DNA from: Ferrimonas balearica DSM 9799
GTDB lineage: Bacteria; Pseudomonadota; Gammaproteobacteria; Enterobacterales; Shewanellaceae
Length of the DNA: 64,000 nt
NCBI RefSeq assembly: GCF_000148645.1
Contig: NC_014541.1
Span: forward strand, 2,937,139 to 3,001,138
Reading direction: 5' to 3'
Both the position numbers and the translations under genes were made by a program. Every line of letters starts with the position of its first letter. The first letter of the stretch is position 1. Under the pieces are notes generated by a model that saw only the letters and a program-made list of their open reading frames with translations, was not told where the DNA came from and made no database searches. Positions 36,609 through 45,477 of the stretch are shown here, in pieces.

Positions 36609-37397
36609 TTACAGCTGCTGGTTCAGGTTGGCCAGCATCTGGTCCACGGTGGAGATCACCTTGGAGTTCATCTCGTAGATGCGCTGACTTTCAATCATGT
36701 TCACCAGCTCTTCGGTGACGTTCACGTTGGAGGTTTCCAGCGCGCCCTGACGCAGGGTGCCCAGACCATCCAGACCGGGAACCCCCTGAATCGGCGCGCC
36801 ACTGGCGCCGGTTTCCAGGAACATGTTCTGGCCAATCGGCTCCAGGCCGGTGGGGTTCACAAAGTTGGCGATCTCAATCTGACCAATCACCTGGTTCTCG
36901 GCCGCACCGGGCACCCGCACGGACACTTCGCCTTCACCGGAGACAGTGATGCTCTGGGCATCTTCCGGCACCTGAATGCCCGGGTTCAGCAGGAAACCGG
37001 CCCCCGGCGTCACCAGCTGGCCTTCGTCATCGAGGGCAAACTGGCCATTACGGGAGTAGGCGATGGTGCCGTCCGGCAGCTGGATTTCGAAGAAGCCGGG
37101 GCCTTCGATCATCAGGTCGAGGCTGTTGTCGGTGGTGAGCATATTGCCCTGGCTGAAGATGCGCTGGGTGGCCGCCACCTTGGTGCCGGCGCCCAGCGTC
37201 AGGCCTGCGGGCAGCTCGGTGTTCTGGGAGCTGATGCCGCCCGCCTGGTTGATGGTCTGGTACAGCAGGTCTTCAAAGATCGCCCGGCTTTTCTTGTAGC
37301 CGACGGTACTGGCGTTGGCCAGGTTGTTGGAGATGGTGGCGATGTCGGTTTGCTGGGCGTCGAGCCCGGTCTTACTGATCCATAATGCCGGTTGCAT
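36609..37397 (-). CDS. flgG: Distal rod protein FlgG
   Basis: 262 residues, standard FlgG length. N-terminus [20 protein letters not shown] with [16 protein letters not shown], and C-terminus [20 protein letters not shown]. These two segments form the coiled-coil D0 domain shared with rod and hook proteins. It makes up the distal rod. Belongs to the flgF-L transcript. Confidence 0.97.
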   Translation of the reverse strand: MQPALWISKTGLDAQQTDIATISNNLANASTVGYKKSRAIFEDLLYQTINQAGGISSQNTELPAGLTLGAGTKVAATQRIFSQGNMLTTDNSLDLMIEGPGFFEIQLPDGTIAYSRNGQFALDDEGQLVTPGAGFLLNPGIQVPEDAQSITVSGEGEVSVRVPGAAENQVIGQIEIANFVNPTGLEPIGQNMFLETGASGAPIQGVPGLDGLGTLRQGALETSNVNVTEELVNMIESQRIYEMNSKVISTVDQMLANLNQQL

Positions 37398-37415
37398 GGG
37401 GGTTCTCCTTCAGGC

Positions 37416-38153
37416 TCAGCGCATCAATTGCGCGTGAGCGCGATCATTCTCTTCCGCGGTTTTCATCAGCTTGAGCTGCATATCAAACTGACGCTGGGCT
37501 TCAATCATGCCCACCAGTTCGTTCACCGGATTCACGTTGCTGCCCTCCACGGCGCCGGTCACCAGCGTGACCTCAACCGCATTGGCATAGGGTTGACCAT
37601 CCAGGCGACGGAACAGGCCGTCCTCGCCCTTAGTCAGGCTGTTCAGTGGTGGATTGACCAGGCGCAGCTGGCCCACCTCCTCCATGGCGTTGGCCGGCGC
37701 GCCTTGGGGACGCACGGTGATCATCCCATCCTGGGCGATCTCCACCTTTTCAATCGGCAGCGGCAGGAAGATGGGGCCGGCCAGACCCATGATCGGCTGG
37801 CCTTCGCTGTTCATCAGCATGCCCGCTTCGTCAAAACGCAGGCTGCCGGCGCGGGTCAGCGCCTCGTTGCCGCCGTCATCCTGCACCACGAACCAACCCT
37901 GGTCCTTGATCGCCACATCGAGGGTGCGACCGGTGGTTTTGATGGCGCCGGGGTCAAAGTTGGTGGCGGGACGCTCGGTCATGGCGAACACCCGGGTCGG
38001 CAGTCCTTCACCGAACGCCTGCATGGCGCGGGCCTGGCTCATGTCCGCCTTAAAACCGTCGCTCTTGGCATTGGCGAGGTTGTTGGCGTGACTGGCCAGT
38101 TGATGCAGATTCTGCTTGGCGCCGCTGGCGGCGATGTAGAGGTAGTTGTCCAC
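37416..38153 (-). CDS. flgF: Proximal rod protein FlgF
   Basis: 245 residues from GTG 38153 (protein beginning MDNYLYIAASGAKQNL, the usual FlgF start); upstream in-frame ATG 38201 lies inside the sigma-54 promoter and is not used. AGGGAA precedes the GTG. The C-terminus NPVNELVGMIEAQRQFDMQ is the rod-family helix. First gene of flgFGHIJKL. Confidence 0.95.
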   Translation of the reverse strand: MDNYLYIAASGAKQNLHQLASHANNLANAKSDGFKADMSQARAMQAFGEGLPTRVFAMTERPATNFDPGAIKTTGRTLDVAIKDQGWFVVQDDGGNEALTRAGSLRFDEAGMLMNSEGQPIMGLAGPIFLPLPIEKVEIAQDGMITVRPQGAPANAMEEVGQLRLVNPPLNSLTKGEDGLFRRLDGQPYANAVEVTLVTGAVEGSNVNPVNELVGMIEAQRQFDMQLKLMKTAEENDRAHAQLMR

Positions 38154-38197
38154 CGTCGTTCCCTGGGTCAAATTCCTGAAACTCTGGGCTTTACTTA

Positions 38198-38212
38198 GCA
38201 ACTATCGTGCCA
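38198..38212 (-). promoter_or_regulatory. Sigma-54 promoter of flgFGHIJKL
   Basis: Minus strand TGGCAC-GATAG-TTGC, an exact match to the -24/-12 consensus TGGCAC-N5-TTGC, 45 bases upstream of flgF. It implies RpoN and an FlrC/FlrA-type activator. Confidence 0.85.
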
Positions 38213-38295
38213 GTGAATTTTGACGCGTATGGACACGCGCAGAGGCCCAAGGGGCGGGGATCAGCGGGAAGCGGAAAGATTCAGGAGGGGAAACG

Positions 38296-38325
38296 ACTTG
38301 CCGCCCCCGAATGGAGGCGGCAAGT
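38296..38325 (-). terminator. Hairpin after flgE
   Basis: ACTTGCCGCC and GGCGGCAAGT pair across ten bases, 16 bases after the flgE stop. The T tract on the minus strand is poor (TCGTTT), so termination may be incomplete; the flgF promoter lies just downstream. Confidence 0.6.
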
Positions 38326-38341
38326 GGGAGGCAAACGCCGC

Positions 38342-39748
38342 TTAGCGGATCTGCAGGATGTTCTGGGACAGCTGGTTGGACACGTCCAGAGCACGGGAGT
38401 TGGCCTGGAAGTTGCGCTGGGCGCTGATCAGGTCCACCAGCTCGGTGGTCAGGTCAACGTTGGACTGCTCCAGTGCGGCGGAGCGGATGCTGCCGAACGC
38501 GCCCACGTTGGGTTCACCCACCAGCGGCTCACCACTGTCGTTGCTCTGCTTCCAGGAGGTGTTGCCGATCTGGGTCAGGCCCTGCTCGTTGGAGAAGCGC
38601 GCCAGTGCCACCTTGCCCAGTGCCTGCTGGGTGCCATTGGAGTACGTGGCGTTGATCAGGCCCTCAGCCGTCACTTCCACGTTGGTCAGTCGGCCCACGG
38701 TGGCACCGTCCTGGCTCAGTTCGGTCACTTCAAACGGAGCGGCATACTGAGTCGGGTTGTTGAACTTCAGGGTCAGACGCTGACTGCCGTCCGCACCCGG
38801 GCCGATCACGCCGGCGCCGTCACCGGGGGTGGTGGAGCTCGGATCATCCAGGCCCAGGGCCTGAGTCTGGATCAAAGCCGGATCGGAACCGATGTAGCCG
38901 CCGACGTCATCGAAGCTCATCACAAAGCCGGTCTGGCCGCTGGCGCCCACCGCGTTGTTGGTGACGTCCGCGACGCCATCACCGTTGGTGTCCTGGCCCC
39001 ACTGGCCGGAATCCTTGGCGCCGCCCGCCACATCCCAGATGTCTACCGGCTGGTTGTCGACGGTGGTGAAGCACACCCACTGGTTATTGTTGTTCAGTGA
39101 ACCGCCGGTGGGCTTCACAAAGTAGGTGGTCTGAATATGGGGCTCACCCAGTGAGTCGTAGATGGTCACTGACGTGGCGGTGTTGTAGGTGGTCGGGTCG
39201 GTCGGGTCGAAGTTGGCCGGGTTCATCTCAACATCGTTGGCCGGCAGGTTCATCGACATGTTGATGTCGCTGGTGGCCGCTGGCTGACCAGCGGTCTGCG
39301 GGATCTGCACCGGCTTGGTGGTGGACAGGGACACCGACTGAACGGAGCCGTCGGCATTCACCGGCAGTGCCATCAGGTAGTTGCCCTGGCTGTCGACCAT
39401 AAAGTTGCTGTCGTTCAGCTTAAACGCACCGGCACGGGTGTAGGAGAAATCCTGGCCGCCAAGCTCAGAGTTGGTGACGAAGAAACCGTTGCCGTTGATG
39501 GCCAGGTCCAGCGCGTTGTTGGTAAAGGAGAGCGCGCCCTGATGGAACTGCTGGGCAATCTGGGCGGTGGCCACACCGGCACCGACGTTGGTTTTGCTGT
39601 TGGTGAACAACGAGTTGTTGTACACGTCAGCAAACTCAGCGCGGGACTCCTTAAAGCCAATGGTGTTCACGTTGGCGATGTTGTTGGAGGTGGTGTTCAA
39701 ATCCTTCTGGGCGGCGTTCAGACCGCTGAGGGAGATATTGAATGACAT
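38342..39748 (-). CDS. flgE: Flagellar hook protein FlgE
   Basis: 468 residues. N-terminus SFNISLSGLNAAQKDLNTTS with NNIANVNTIGFKESRAEFA, C-terminus VDLTTELVDLISAQRNFQAN. It polymerises into the hook; the large middle part is the surface-exposed D1-D2 region. Thirteen bases after flgD in the flgBCDE transcript, followed by a hairpin. Confidence 0.97.
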   Translation of the reverse strand: MSFNISLSGLNAAQKDLNTTSNNIANVNTIGFKESRAEFADVYNNSLFTNSKTNVGAGVATAQIAQQFHQGALSFTNNALDLAINGNGFFVTNSELGGQDFSYTRAGAFKLNDSNFMVDSQGNYLMALPVNADGSVQSVSLSTTKPVQIPQTAGQPAATSDINMSMNLPANDVEMNPANFDPTDPTTYNTATSVTIYDSLGEPHIQTTYFVKPTGGSLNNNNQWVCFTTVDNQPVDIWDVAGGAKDSGQWGQDTNGDGVADVTNNAVGASGQTGFVMSFDDVGGYIGSDPALIQTQALGLDDPSSTTPGDGAGVIGPGADGSQRLTLKFNNPTQYAAPFEVTELSQDGATVGRLTNVEVTAEGLINATYSNGTQQALGKVALARFSNEQGLTQIGNTSWKQSNDSGEPLVGEPNVGAFGSIRSAALEQSNVDLTTELVDLISAQRNFQANSRALDVSNQLSQNILQIR

Positions 39749-39761
39749 AACTTAGCTTCCT

Positions 39762-40454
39762 TTATCCTTCCGCAACGGCCAAAACGTCACCCAGGCTGAT
39801 CCCGCCCAGGCCACGAAGATTCAATACGGTGTCATAGTCCGCGCCACCTAAGGTGACGCTGTTCACGTGTGCATAAGTGGAGACCGGCAGCTCTTCGTTC
39901 GCGCCATCGGCCAGGCCCTGGGCAAAGAAGCTGTAGTTGCCGGGCGGCAACGGGTTGCCCTCGGCATCGGTGCCGTCCCAGCTGAAATCGACGTTGCCGC
40001 CCGCGGTGGCATCCACCGGGATGGTGCGCACCACCTGTCCAGTGCTGTCTTCGACCCGAACCATCAGGTTCTGGGTGCCGGTGGGCGCACTGACCACACC
40101 GGTCACCGGTGTGCCGGCATCACCGAGGTGGCCGACATTGGACGGGATCAGCACCTTCTGGCCCACCAGGCCGGACGCCTGCAGCGCCTGGTTGGAGGTC
40201 ATTACACTGTTGAGGGTCTGAATCTCGTCGTTGAGGTTGTTGATGCCGTCCACGGTGGCAAACGAGGACATCTGGGAGATCATCTGATCGTTGTCCACCG
40301 GCTTCATCGGGTCCTGCATCGACAGCTGTTGCGACAGCAGCGAGAAGAAATCTTCCTGGGTCAGCGCCTGGTTGGCATTGGACTCCGGCACTGCCGACTC
40401 CTGCTGCCAGCGCATGCCGTCGAGGTAGTTGTTGTTAATGGTACTCACGGACAA
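39762..40454 (-). CDS. flgD: Hook capping protein FlgD
   Basis: 230 residues. The conserved N-terminal export and capping motif is LTQEDFFSLLSQQLSMQDPM followed by DNDQMISQMSSFATV; the C-terminus holds the FlgD Ig-like/FlgD_C fold (VDFSWDGTDAEGNPLPPGNY). It caps the growing hook and is needed for FlgE polymerisation. Confidence 0.96.
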   Translation of the reverse strand: MSVSTINNNYLDGMRWQQESAVPESNANQALTQEDFFSLLSQQLSMQDPMKPVDNDQMISQMSSFATVDGINNLNDEIQTLNSVMTSNQALQASGLVGQKVLIPSNVGHLGDAGTPVTGVVSAPTGTQNLMVRVEDSTGQVVRTIPVDATAGGNVDFSWDGTDAEGNPLPPGNYSFFAQGLADGANEELPVSTYAHVNSVTLGGADYDTVLNLRGLGGISLGDVLAVAEG

Positions 40455-40464
40455 TTACTCCCGG

Positions 40465-40884
40465 TTAGCCTTTGCCGAGGCGCAGGGTTTGCTGAGCCAT
40501 ATCTTTAGCGGCACTGGCCACCTGTACGTTGGCCTGGTAGCTGCGTGACGCGGAGATCATGTTGGCCATCTCCTCCACCACGTTGACGTTGGGCTTGTAG
40601 ATGTAGCCCTCCTGGTCTGCCAACGGATGGTTGGGGCTGAACTGGCGCACCAGCGGCTTATCGCTTTCCACGATGCCCGCCACCTGCACCGGCACACTCT
40701 GGTTCTGGTAACCGGACGCCTGCTGCAATGCCGCCTCAAAGATGGGCTGGCGAGCGCGATAGGTTTCCCCGGCGCTGGAGCTGACGCTGTTGGCGTTAGC
40801 GATGTTGGAGGCGGTGGTGTTGAGGCGCACGGACTGCGCGCTCATGCCGGACCCGGCGGTATCAAAGATCTTGAACAGGCTCAT
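40465..40884 (-). CDS. flgC: Proximal rod protein FlgC
   Basis: 139 residues, standard length: SLFKIFDTAGSGMSAQSVRL with NTTASNIANANS at the N-terminus and NVVEEMANMISASRSYQANV near the C-terminus. Two bases separate it from flgB. It is part of the proximal rod with FlgB and FlgF. Confidence 0.97.
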   Translation of the reverse strand: MSLFKIFDTAGSGMSAQSVRLNTTASNIANANSVSSSAGETYRARQPIFEAALQQASGYQNQSVPVQVAGIVESDKPLVRQFSPNHPLADQEGYIYKPNVNVVEEMANMISASRSYQANVQVASAAKDMAQQTLRLGKG

Positions 40885-40886
40885 GC

Positions 40887-41282
40887 TCAGTCTCCTCGGA
40901 TCGCTTTCTTCAGGCCGCTGAACTTGCCGTCCAGGAAGCCCAGGCTCATCTGATGTTCCAGGGTGTTCTGCATAAACAGATTGCGCTCGGTTTGCAGATC
41001 CACGGTGTTGCCGTCACCGGTGTCCGGGTGCAGCGGCACGCGGAACTTCAGGCCCGGCTGGGGATCGATGCTGGCGTCAAAGTGCTTTTCATGGCTGCGC
41101 GCCAGGGCAAAGGATTGCCGGCTCTTCGCCCCCGCCAGGGCCTGCTCGAAGTCGAGGTCCTGCGCTTTGTAGTTGGGGGTATCAGCGTTGGCGATGTTGC
41201 TGGACAGCACCTCGGCACGCTCCGCCCGCACCCCGAGGGTGTGCTGGTGAATGCCTAACGCCTTATCGAAAGAGATGGCCAT
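40887..41282 (-). CDS. flgB: Proximal rod protein FlgB
   Basis: 131 residues from ATG 41282, seven bases after AGGAGG; a longer frame upstream runs through the promoter and is not real. [20 protein letters not shown] and [19 protein letters not shown] are the FlgB signatures. First gene of flgBCDE, directly behind a sigma-54 promoter. Confidence 0.96.
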   Translation of the reverse strand: MAISFDKALGIHQHTLGVRAERAEVLSSNIANADTPNYKAQDLDFEQALAGAKSRQSFALARSHEKHFDASIDPQPGLKFRVPLHPDTGDGNTVDLQTERNLFMQNTLEHQMSLGFLDGKFSGLKKAIRGD

Positions 41283-41316
41283 AGTTTGCCTCCTGGAACC
41301 GTATGGCCAATAAAAA

Positions 41317-41331
41317 GCAAAAGGCGTGCCA
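41317..41331 (-). promoter_or_regulatory. Sigma-54 promoter of flgBCDE
   Basis: Minus strand TGGCAC-GCCTT-TTGC is an exact -24/-12 match, 35 bases before flgB. Its bases also form the descending arm of the cheVR terminator hairpin. Confidence 0.88.
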
Positions 41332-41346
41332 TACGACACGCCTTTG
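41319..41346. terminator. cheVR terminator overlapping the flgB promoter
   Basis: AAAGGCGTG and CACGCCTTT form a nine-bp stem with an eight-base loop, followed on the minus strand by TTGCTTTTT. It ends the cheV-cheR transcript 19 bases after the cheR stop. Confidence 0.75.
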
Positions 41347-41364
41347 CTTGCAACCGGTGACCGC

Positions 41365-42198
41365 TTATCGCTTGCGATAGAGGATACCCGCGGGGTAGCG
41401 GCACATATCGAAATCTTCGCTGAGGTTGGCGATGGACTCCGACGCCCCCAGGAACAGGTAGCCGCCGGGGTTCAAAGCGGCAGCGAATTGCCGCAGGATT
41501 TTCTGCTTACTCTCGGGGGAGAAGTAGATCAGTACATTGCGGCAGAAGATGACGTCAAAGCGCCCCAGCAACAGGTAGCTGTCGAGCAGGTTTTGCTGAC
41601 GGAACATCACGCTCTGGCGGACTTCAGGCTTCACTTTCATGCGGCCACTGCCGAGGCATTCGAAAAACTGCTGTTTGCGGGTGTCACTCAGGCCGCGGGC
41701 CATCGCCAGGGCGTCATACTCGCCACGCTGAGCCTGTTCCAGCACCTTGGTGGAGAGATCCGTCGCGAGGATCTCACCGCCCTGAACCAGCCGGCCCGGG
41801 TTCTTGCGACGATACTCCAGCAGACTCATGGCCAGCGAGTAGGGTTCCTGCCCGGTGGAGCAGGCCGCCGACCAGATGCGCAACCGACGGTTGGGCTGAG
41901 CCAGCTCCGGCAACACCTCGCCTTGCAGCAGGTCGAAGGGATAACCATCGCGGAACCAGAAGGTTTCGTTGGTGGTCATCGCTTCAATCACCTGGGTTTT
42001 CAGGGCCGAGCTTTCCGGTCGCATCGCTTCCCGGATCAGGTCCGTCATGGTGGCATGATGGGCCGCCATCAGCGGGCCCAACCGGCTGCGCACCAGGTAC
42101 TGCTTGTTGTCGCCCAGGACGATGCCGCACTGCCGCTGCAGAAAGTCAGCGAAGGCCTGATAGTCTTGGATTGCCAGAGACATCGTTGGCAATGTCAT
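41365..42198 (-). CDS. cheR: Chemotaxis protein methyltransferase CheR
   Basis: 277 residues. N-terminal CheR all-alpha domain (about 1-70) and a C-terminal SAM-binding methyltransferase domain with [18 protein letters not shown] and [17 protein letters not shown]. It methylates glutamates on chemoreceptors. The ATG overlaps the cheV stop (ATGA), so the two are coupled. Placement next to flgB is the standard order in Vibrio and Shewanella. Confidence 0.95.
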   Translation of the reverse strand: MTLPTMSLAIQDYQAFADFLQRQCGIVLGDNKQYLVRSRLGPLMAAHHATMTDLIREAMRPESSALKTQVIEAMTTNETFWFRDGYPFDLLQGEVLPELAQPNRRLRIWSAACSTGQEPYSLAMSLLEYRRKNPGRLVQGGEILATDLSTKVLEQAQRGEYDALAMARGLSDTRKQQFFECLGSGRMKVKPEVRQSVMFRQQNLLDSYLLLGRFDVIFCRNVLIYFSPESKQKILRQFAAALNPGGYLFLGASESIANLSEDFDMCRYPAGILYRKR

Positions 42199-43127
42199 TC
42201 CCCTTGCGTTTTAACGAGGTAGCTGTTGACGGTTCGGGCCAGCTCGTCCGGATTGAATTTGGCGATAAACTCGTTGGCCCCCACCTTCTGCACCATCGCC
42301 TGGTTAAACACCCCGGACAGGGAGGTGTGCAGAATGACGCTCAGTGATTTGAGCTTGGGGTTGGCACGAATTTCAGCGGTCAGGGTGTAGCCATCCATCT
42401 CCGGCATCTCGATGTCGGACACCACAAGAGTCAGTTTCTCAGAGATGTCCTGGCAGTCTGCGGCCAGCTCTTTGAGCTTATTGAGCGCTTCCAGGCCGTC
42501 CTTCACCACAATGATGTCCAGACCCATCGGCTCCAACGCGCGCTGAATCTGCTTGCGCGCCACCGCAGAATCGTCCGCCACCAGAATGGTCTGGCGGGTG
42601 GCCGCCGCTGGCGCCAGTTCCGCCACCAGTTCATCGCTGACTTCGGCACGGGCCGGGGAGATCTCATCGAGGATCTTCTCCACATCGAGGATCTCAACCA
42701 GCTGCTCTTCCAGCTCGGTCACCGCGGTCAGGTAGTTACTGCGGCCACTGCCCTTCGGCGGCGGCAACACCCCTTCCCAATTGAGGTTGACGATGCGCTC
42801 AACCGCGCTGACCAGGAAGCCCTGCACCGAGCGGTTGTACTCAGTGATGATGATGAACGCGGTGTCGAGGTTTTGGGTGATCGGGCCACCAATGGCGGCG
42901 GAGAGGTCGATGACGGAGATGGTTTGCCCACGGATATGAGCCACCCCGCGAATCAACCCGCTCTGATGGGGTAACGCGGTGAGACGGGGGCACTGCAGCA
43001 CCTCACGCACCTTAAACACGTTAATGCCGTAGCGCTGGCGACCTTGGAGGCGGAACAGCAGCAACTCAAGGCGGTTTTGACCCACCAGCTGAGTGCGCTG
43101 GTTTACCGAATCCAGAATACTGGCCAT
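42195..43127 (-). CDS. cheV: Chemotaxis coupling protein CheV (CheW-receiver fusion)
   Basis: 310 residues: an N-terminal CheW domain (about 20-160; YGINVFKVREVLQ, IRGVAHIRGQTISVIDLS) and a C-terminal receiver domain (about 180-305) with ILVADDSAVARKQI and the phospho-acceptor Asp in VVSDIEMPEMDGY. It couples receptors to CheA and can be phosphorylated. Upstream on the minus strand GCCGATAT resembles a sigma-28 -10 box, but the -35 is weak. Confidence 0.95.
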   Translation of the reverse strand: MASILDSVNQRTQLVGQNRLELLLFRLQGRQRYGINVFKVREVLQCPRLTALPHQSGLIRGVAHIRGQTISVIDLSAAIGGPITQNLDTAFIIITEYNRSVQGFLVSAVERIVNLNWEGVLPPPKGSGRSNYLTAVTELEEQLVEILDVEKILDEISPARAEVSDELVAELAPAAATRQTILVADDSAVARKQIQRALEPMGLDIIVVKDGLEALNKLKELAADCQDISEKLTLVVSDIEMPEMDGYTLTAEIRANPKLKSLSVILHTSLSGVFNQAMVQKVGANEFIAKFNPDELARTVNSYLVKTQGE

Positions 43128-43317
43128 AAGGGAACGTCCTTATCAAAACTGTACGAAAATCGGGGCTTTGCCGCCGTTACTGGGTTATATCGGCCGATTG
43201 TCGTTATAATGCAGCGGCGTTGTATCAATTTCCGGAACCCGGTTCAACTGATGGTGCCGGAAACGGGATGAAACGCTTCCCTCAATGGGCTCGATTATAG
43301 GATTAATGGATCGGCGA

Positions 43318-44022
43318 ATGCGAACTTTCTCAAACGCTTACTCCCGGATTTTGGGGCTGGTATTTGTACTGTTTTGTACCAATGTGGCCTACGCCACCGA
43401 AACCCCACTGGAGACCATTCGCGCCACCGCTGCCGATTACGTCCAGGCCCACATCACTGTGCCGGACGGCGCCCGCGTCAGCGTTGAAGCCAATGAACTG
43501 GATAAGCGCCTCAAGTACCCACAGTGCCACAGCCCGCTGCTGGCCAGCGCGCCGGGCAACAACGGTTTTGGCCGCTACGTCACGGTAAAAATCAGCTGCC
43601 CCGATGACGACGGCTGGTCGCTCTATGTGCCGGTACAGACTCGCTTCGAATACCCGGTGGTGGTGGCCACCACCACCCTGAACGCCGACGCCATCCTTGA
43701 ACCCCAACACCTTCGTGTTGAATACCGGGACGCTAACACTTTACGCGGCAAAACCGTCAGTGACCCGAGCCAACTGGTGGGCGCCAGACTGGTGCGCCGC
43801 ATCGGCAATGGCCAGCCGGTCAGCAGCAACAACATCTGTCTGGTGTGCAGCGGCGATCTGGTCACCATCTACGCCCGCACCGGCGGCATCGAGATTAAAA
43901 CCAGCGGCGAAGCCCGTGGCAGCGGCGCATTGGGCGACACCATCCGGGTGCAAAACAGCCGCTCACAACGTATTATTGATGCCCGAGTGGTCGGAATCGG
44001 CGAAGTCGAAGTGAGAATGTAA
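43318..44022 (+). CDS. flgA: Flagellar P-ring assembly chaperone FlgA
   Basis: 234 residues from ATG 43318; ATG 43306 and 43285 are in frame, and the ribosome sites do not decide. Signal peptide ILGLVFVLFCTNVAYA, then the FlgA pattern ETIRATAADYVQAHI and the C-terminal SAF domain with GDLVTIYARTGGIEIKTSGEA and GDTIRVQNSRSQRIIDARVVG (cited in part: IRVQNSRSQRIIDARV). It is a periplasmic chaperone of FlgI. Divergent from cheV. Confidence 0.94.
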   Translation: MRTFSNAYSRILGLVFVLFCTNVAYATETPLETIRATAADYVQAHITVPDGARVSVEANELDKRLKYPQCHSPLLASAPGNNGFGRYVTVKISCPDDDGWSLYVPVQTRFEYPVVVATTTLNADAILEPQHLRVEYRDANTLRGKTVSDPSQLVGARLVRRIGNGQPVSSNNICLVCSGDLVTIYARTGGIEIKTSGEARGSGALGDTIRVQNSRSQRIIDARVVGIGEVEVRM

Positions 44023-44029
44023 TTTTCTC

Positions 44030-44056
44030 TAAAGCTTCACCGAATGCGGACGATAA
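44030..44056 (+). promoter_or_regulatory. Sigma-28 (FliA) promoter of flgMN
   Basis: TAAAGCTT, 11-base spacer, GACGATAA: seven of eight matches in each box to the consensus TAAAGTTT-N11-GCCGATAA, 42 bases before flgM. Sigma-28 control of its own anti-sigma factor is expected. Confidence 0.85.
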
Positions 44057-44098
44057 CCTCAGTAAGCAAAGACACCTTTTTTACGGAGCCGAGTCATT

Positions 44099-44419
44099 AT
44101 GGCGATCGATCTCAGCAAATTGACCACCGGTGCAAACCGCCCCCTGCCCAGCCAGGCCCAGGCGAAACCGGCCGTCAGCAGCGACAACAGCCCGGCCCCT
44201 TCCTCACGTCCGGCTGGCGATGCCGTGGTGCTGACTGAGCAAGCCCAGCAGTTGACCCGTGCCGAAAGCAACCTGGCCAATGCCACCGGCATCGACCAGG
44301 GCAAGGTAGACAGCATCAAGCAAGCGATTGCGGAAGGCCGTTACCATGTGGACCCGGAGCGCCTGGCCCAGAACATCACCAAGTTCGAAAACGAACTGAA
44401 CGGACTGCTGGATGACTGA
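44099..44419 (+). CDS. flgM: Anti-sigma-28 factor FlgM
   Basis: 106 residues, a usual FlgM length. The N-terminal half is Pro/Ala/Ser-rich and probably disordered, and the C-terminal FliA-binding part is VDSIKQAIAEGRYHVDPERLAQNI. It binds FliA until exported through the completed hook. Overlaps flgN by eight bases. Confidence 0.95.
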   Translation: MAIDLSKLTTGANRPLPSQAQAKPAVSSDNSPAPSSRPAGDAVVLTEQAQQLTRAESNLANATGIDQGKVDSIKQAIAEGRYHVDPERLAQNITKFENELNGLLDD

Positions 44420-44843
44420 ATCCACCCTGTCTGAACTGCTTTCCCAACAGCTGGTCCGTCTGGACCAGCTGTTGGCGCTTCTGGAGCGGGAAACCGACGC
44501 GCTGGTGCAACGCGACGTTGACCAGATTGAAGCCCTGCTGAAAGAGAAGCTGGGCCTGCTGGACAGCATCGGCCAGGCCGACCTCCAGCTCAGCCGTCAC
44601 CCCCATATCCAGCAAGCCAGTGAAGACCCCACCTGTGCCGCCACCCTGGCCCAGGCCCGCGAGCGTCTGGCCCAATGCCAGAGCCGCAACCAGCACAATC
44701 AGGAGCAGGCTGAACTGGTGGGCGCCAGCCTGACCCGCCTGCAACAGCTGCTGCAGCGCACCCGCCACGCCAGCGCCATGACCTACACCGGCGAAGGCCA
44801 GACCCACGTCGGCCAGCGCTTGGGCAAACGCATTCAGGTGTAA
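44412..44843 (+). CDS. flgN: Flagellar export chaperone FlgN
   Basis: 143 residues, predicted almost entirely helical, with the FlgN motif LLALLERETDALVQRDVDQI near residues 17-37. It is the cytoplasmic chaperone of FlgK and FlgL, encoded elsewhere in this window. Translationally coupled to flgM. Confidence 0.93.
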   Translation: MTESTLSELLSQQLVRLDQLLALLERETDALVQRDVDQIEALLKEKLGLLDSIGQADLQLSRHPHIQQASEDPTCAATLAQARERLAQCQSRNQHNQEQAELVGASLTRLQQLLQRTRHASAMTYTGEGQTHVGQRLGKRIQV

Positions 44844-44876
44844 TGCGTCGACAATCGCCCTGTGCGTTGAAATCCG

Positions 44877-44897
44877 CCCGGCCCTGCCGGGTTTTTT
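44877..44897 (+). terminator. Terminator after flgMN
   Basis: CCCGGC CCT GCCGGG followed by T6, 34 bases after the flgN stop. Confidence 0.88.
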
Positions 44898-44917
44898 ATG
44901 CCCGCCAACCCGCTTGG

Positions 44918-44939
44918 TAGCGTGGGCTTCAGCCCACGG
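44918..44939. repeat. REP-like palindrome between flgN and flgP
   Basis: TAGCGTGGGC TTCA GCCCACGG; the reverse-orientation relative lies at 26785. The sequence continues with a second short dyad (TCTGGAGCGACTCCGG), as dispersed intergenic repeats often do. Confidence 0.45.
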
Positions 44940-44985
44940 TCTGGAGCGACTCCGGGCCTTACTCCCCTTGGGCTCGACGCCCACA

Positions 44986-45013
44986 AAAAAACCGGCTCAT
45001 TGGCCGGTTTTTT
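44986..45013. terminator. Terminator of flgOP (convergent with flgMN)
   Basis: AAAAAACCGGC TCATTG GCCGGTTTTTT, symmetrical and flanked by A and T runs, 18 bases beyond the flgP stop. Confidence 0.88.
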
Positions 45014-45030
45014 GATGAGCATATCGGGGC

Positions 45031-45477
45031 TTAGTAATAGCTGACCGAACGCACCCGCTGGCGCGGCTGCTGCTGATACAGCTCCCACACCACTTTGTAG
45101 TCCAGCTCCAGCTCGGTAATGTAGCTGTCACCCACCGGGTAACTGCGCACCACCCGGGCACCGCGGATCACCCCATCCACCTGAGCCCGAAACTCATCAC
45201 GGCGCAGCACCATCTCATCCATCTCGCTGACACCCTGGATGCGCTGGCCGTACACCTGCTCCGCCAGTTCACGGTAGGCGTCCAGCTTGGCCGCCCGCAT
45301 CGCCCGGCGCATCTTCTCCTGCTCCGACTCGCCCAACTGGGCGGAGAGCGGCGCAATGCCGGTGGCGGTCAGTACCGGGAAAGACTCCGGCGCCACGGTT
45401 TCATACTCAACGTAGCGGTCATAGCCGGCGCAACCGGACAGCGCCGTCAGCAACAGCGCACAAGACAGAATTCTCAT
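45031..45477 (-). CDS. flgP: Flagellar outer membrane lipoprotein FlgP
   Basis: 148 residues. Lipoprotein signal MRILSCALLLTALSGC, with Cys16 lipidated. The LPP20-type domain has KMRRAMRAAKLDAYRELAEQ and VDGVIRGARVVRSYPVGD. In Vibrio, FlgP forms outer rings associated with the basal body of the sheathed polar flagellum. Its ATG overlaps the flgO stop (ATGA). Confidence 0.88.
   Translation of the reverse strand: MRILSCALLLTALSGCAGYDRYVEYETVAPESFPVLTATGIAPLSAQLGESEQEKMRRAMRAAKLDAYRELAEQVYGQRIQGVSEMDEMVLRRDEFRAQVDGVIRGARVVRSYPVGDSYITELELDYKVVWELYQQQPRQRVRSVSYY

Noticed and set aside
43143-43200. Sigma-28 promoter for cheV
   Set aside because: GCCGATAT fits the -10 box but the -35 box matches only half of its positions; kept as a remark in the cheV entry.
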